NCBI GenBank assembly: GCA_050742455.1
Contig: JBOGIG010000128.1
Span: 1 to 14,182, forward strand
DNA length: 14,182 nucleotides
Origin: JBOGIG01 sp050742455
Lineage (GTDB): Bacteria; Actinomycetota; Acidimicrobiia; Acidimicrobiales; JBOGIG01
Direction: 5' to 3'
Part shown: positions 12,972 through 14,182 of the stretch, piece after piece
How positions within the stretch are numbered: the first letter of the stretch is position 1
Layout of the letters: the number at the start of each line of letters is the position of its first letter
Translations under genes and position numbers: made by a program
Notes under the pieces: generated by a model
Databases searched by the model: none
What the model saw: only the letters and a program-made list of their open reading frames with translations
Told to the model about the DNA's origin: nothing

Positions 12972-14182
12972 ATGGCCGATTTCTCCCTCGAGCTGAACGA
13001 GGATCAACTCCAGATCCAGTCGTGGGTTCATGAATTTGCCGAGAACGTGATCAGACCCGTAGCCGCGGAATGGGACGAGCGCGAGGAGACACCGTGGCCC
13101 GTCATCGAGGAGGCGGCCAAGGTCGGGCTGTACTCGTTTGATTTTGTGGCCAATACTTTTGCCGATCCGACCGGGCTCACCATGGCCCTGGTGAACGAGG
13201 AGCTGTTCTGGGGTGACGCCGGCATCGGCCTGGCCATCTTCGGGTCCACCCTCGGCGTGGCCGGGATCGTGGGCAACGGCACGCCTGAACAGATCGGGGA
13301 GTGGGCCCCCCAGTGCTTCGGCACGCCGGGCGACATCCGCTTGGCCGCCTTCGCCGTGTCCGAGCCCGACGCCGGATCCGACGTCAGCTCGCTGCGCACC
13401 CGGGCCATCTACGACCAGGCCAAGGACGAGTGGGTCCTCAACGGAACCAAGACATGGATCACCAATGGGGGCCTGGCCGACGTCCACGTGGTGGTGGCCT
13501 CGGTGGAGCCGGAACTGGGTAGCCGGGGCCAGGCCAGCTTTGTCGTCCCCCCCAAGACGCCGGGCCTTTCCCAGGGACAGAAGTTCAAGAAGATGGGCAT
13601 CCGGGCCTCCCACACTGCCGAGGTGGTGCTCCAGGACTGTCGGGTGCCGGGTTCGTGTCTGTTGGGAGGCAAGGAGAAGCTGGACGCGCGCCTGGCCCGG
13701 GCCCGGGAAGGCAAGAAGACATCCACCCAGGCCGCCATGTCCACGTTCGAGGCGTCACGGCCGGTGGTGGGTTCCCAGGCAGTCGGCATCGCCCGGGCCG
13801 CATACGAGTACGCCCTGGACTACGCCAAAGAGCGAAGGCAGTTCGGACGGGCCATCATCGAGAACCAGGCCATTGCCTTCAAGCTGGTCGACATGCGCAC
13901 CCGCATCGACGCTGCCCGTCTCCTGGTCCACCGGGCGGCCTGGATGGGTCGCACGGGAAAGCCCTTTGCTGCTGGTGAGGGATCGATGTCCAAGCTCTAT
14001 GCGGGCGAGACCGCGGTGTGGGTCACCGAGCAGGCCATCCAGGTACTCGGCGGCTACGGCTACGTGCGCGACTACCCCGTCGAGCGCTGGCACCGGGACT
14101 CCAAGATCTACACCATCTTCGAGGGCACCTCGGAGATCCAGCGCCTGGTGGTGGCCCGGGCCATCTCCGGCGTCCATATCCA
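12972..14182 (+). CDS. acyl-CoA dehydrogenase (runs off right edge, nearly complete)
   Basis: The frame is open from ATG 12972 to the window end, giving 403 residues; family members are usually 380-410, so only a few are missing. The first signature AAFAVSEPDAGSD is at 125-137, the flavin-contacting GTKTWITNGG at 158-167, the second signature region KERRQFGRAIIENQAIAFKL at 286-305, GGYGYVRDYPVERWHRD at 360-376, and the catalytic base Glu384 in IYTIFEGTSEIQR. These FAD enzymes remove two hydrogens from the alpha and beta carbons of an acyl-CoA and pass electrons to ETF. Chain-length or branched-chain preference cannot be read. A polar Lys/Arg-rich stretch at about 233-252 looks like an insertion before the C-terminal helical domain. 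GAGGTG precedes the ATG. Divergent from the sigma-like gene; 237 bp lie between. Confidence 0.93.
   Translation, partial: MADFSLELNEDQLQIQSWVHEFAENVIRPVAAEWDEREETPWPVIEEAAKVGLYSFDFVANTFADPTGLTMALVNEELFWGDAGIGLAIFGSTLGVAGIVGNGTPEQIGEWAPQCFGTPGDIRLAAFAVSEPDAGSDVSSLRTRAIYDQAKDEWVLNGTKTWITNGGLADVHVVVASVEPELGSRGQASFVVPPKTPGLSQGQKFKKMGIRASHTAEVVLQDCRVPGSCLLGGKEKLDARLARAREGKKTSTQAAMSTFEASRPVVGSQAVGIARAAYEYALDYAKERRQFGRAIIENQAIAFKLVDMRTRIDAARLLVHRAAWMGRTGKPFAAGEGSMSKLYAGETAVWVTEQAIQVLGGYGYVRDYPVERWHRDSKIYTIFEGTSEIQRLVVARAISGVHI

Overview
The window is GC-rich (the genes use mainly G/C third positions) and reads as actinobacterial chromosome. Supporting signs are a mycoredoxin-like glutaredoxin, an Ada-type N-terminus, frequent GTG/TTG starts, genes that seem to lack Shine-Dalgarno sites but have TAnnnT -10 hexamers, and Pro/Ala/Gly-rich low-complexity tracts. 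A deep actinobacterial lineage such as Acidimicrobiia would fit, but that placement is inference. No rRNA, tRNA, CRISPR, insertion sequence or phage gene was seen.

Left part (1-3199), small metabolic and redox genes: the first 31 codons of an Ada/AlkA-type alkylation-repair protein (minus, running off the left edge); a glutaredoxin-family protein (minus) divergent from a MerA/lipoamide-dehydrogenase-like flavoprotein (plus); a DUF427 protein; a tiny NrtS-like nitrate/nitrite transporter (minus); and, divergent from it, a PaaI-type hot-dog thioesterase.

Toxin-antitoxin block (about 3220-5555): a hipBA operon (plus) faces a vapBC operon (minus). Each has its own dyad-symmetric operator at the promoter: paired TGTC/GACA sites before hipB and a perfect ATATACCC-N8-GGGTATAT repeat before vapB. 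This is the most accessory-looking stretch.

Core translation and envelope block (5682-10831): an L,D-transpeptidase lies downstream of a compact archaeal-type valyl-tRNA synthetase on the minus strand. The synthetase carries three low-complexity insertions, one built on a 24-bp tandem repeat. Only 21 bp separate the ValS ATG from a divergent GTG-started cysteinyl-tRNA synthetase, and that gap holds a near-symmetric TACCGTA that can serve as a -10 on both strands.

Right part (10832-14182): a cold-shock protein (plus); a convergent 499-codon protein joining a degenerate sigma-70-like head to one membrane segment and a Pro-rich exported tail (minus); and a nearly complete acyl-CoA dehydrogenase (plus) running off the right edge. 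The intergenic region between the last two has three copies of a 16-bp motif placed near predicted promoters on both sides.

No single large undescribed system is evident. The strongest leads are the sigma-like/transmembrane fusion, the mirrored valS/cysS promoter, the paired hipB operators, and the repeat-expanded ValS.
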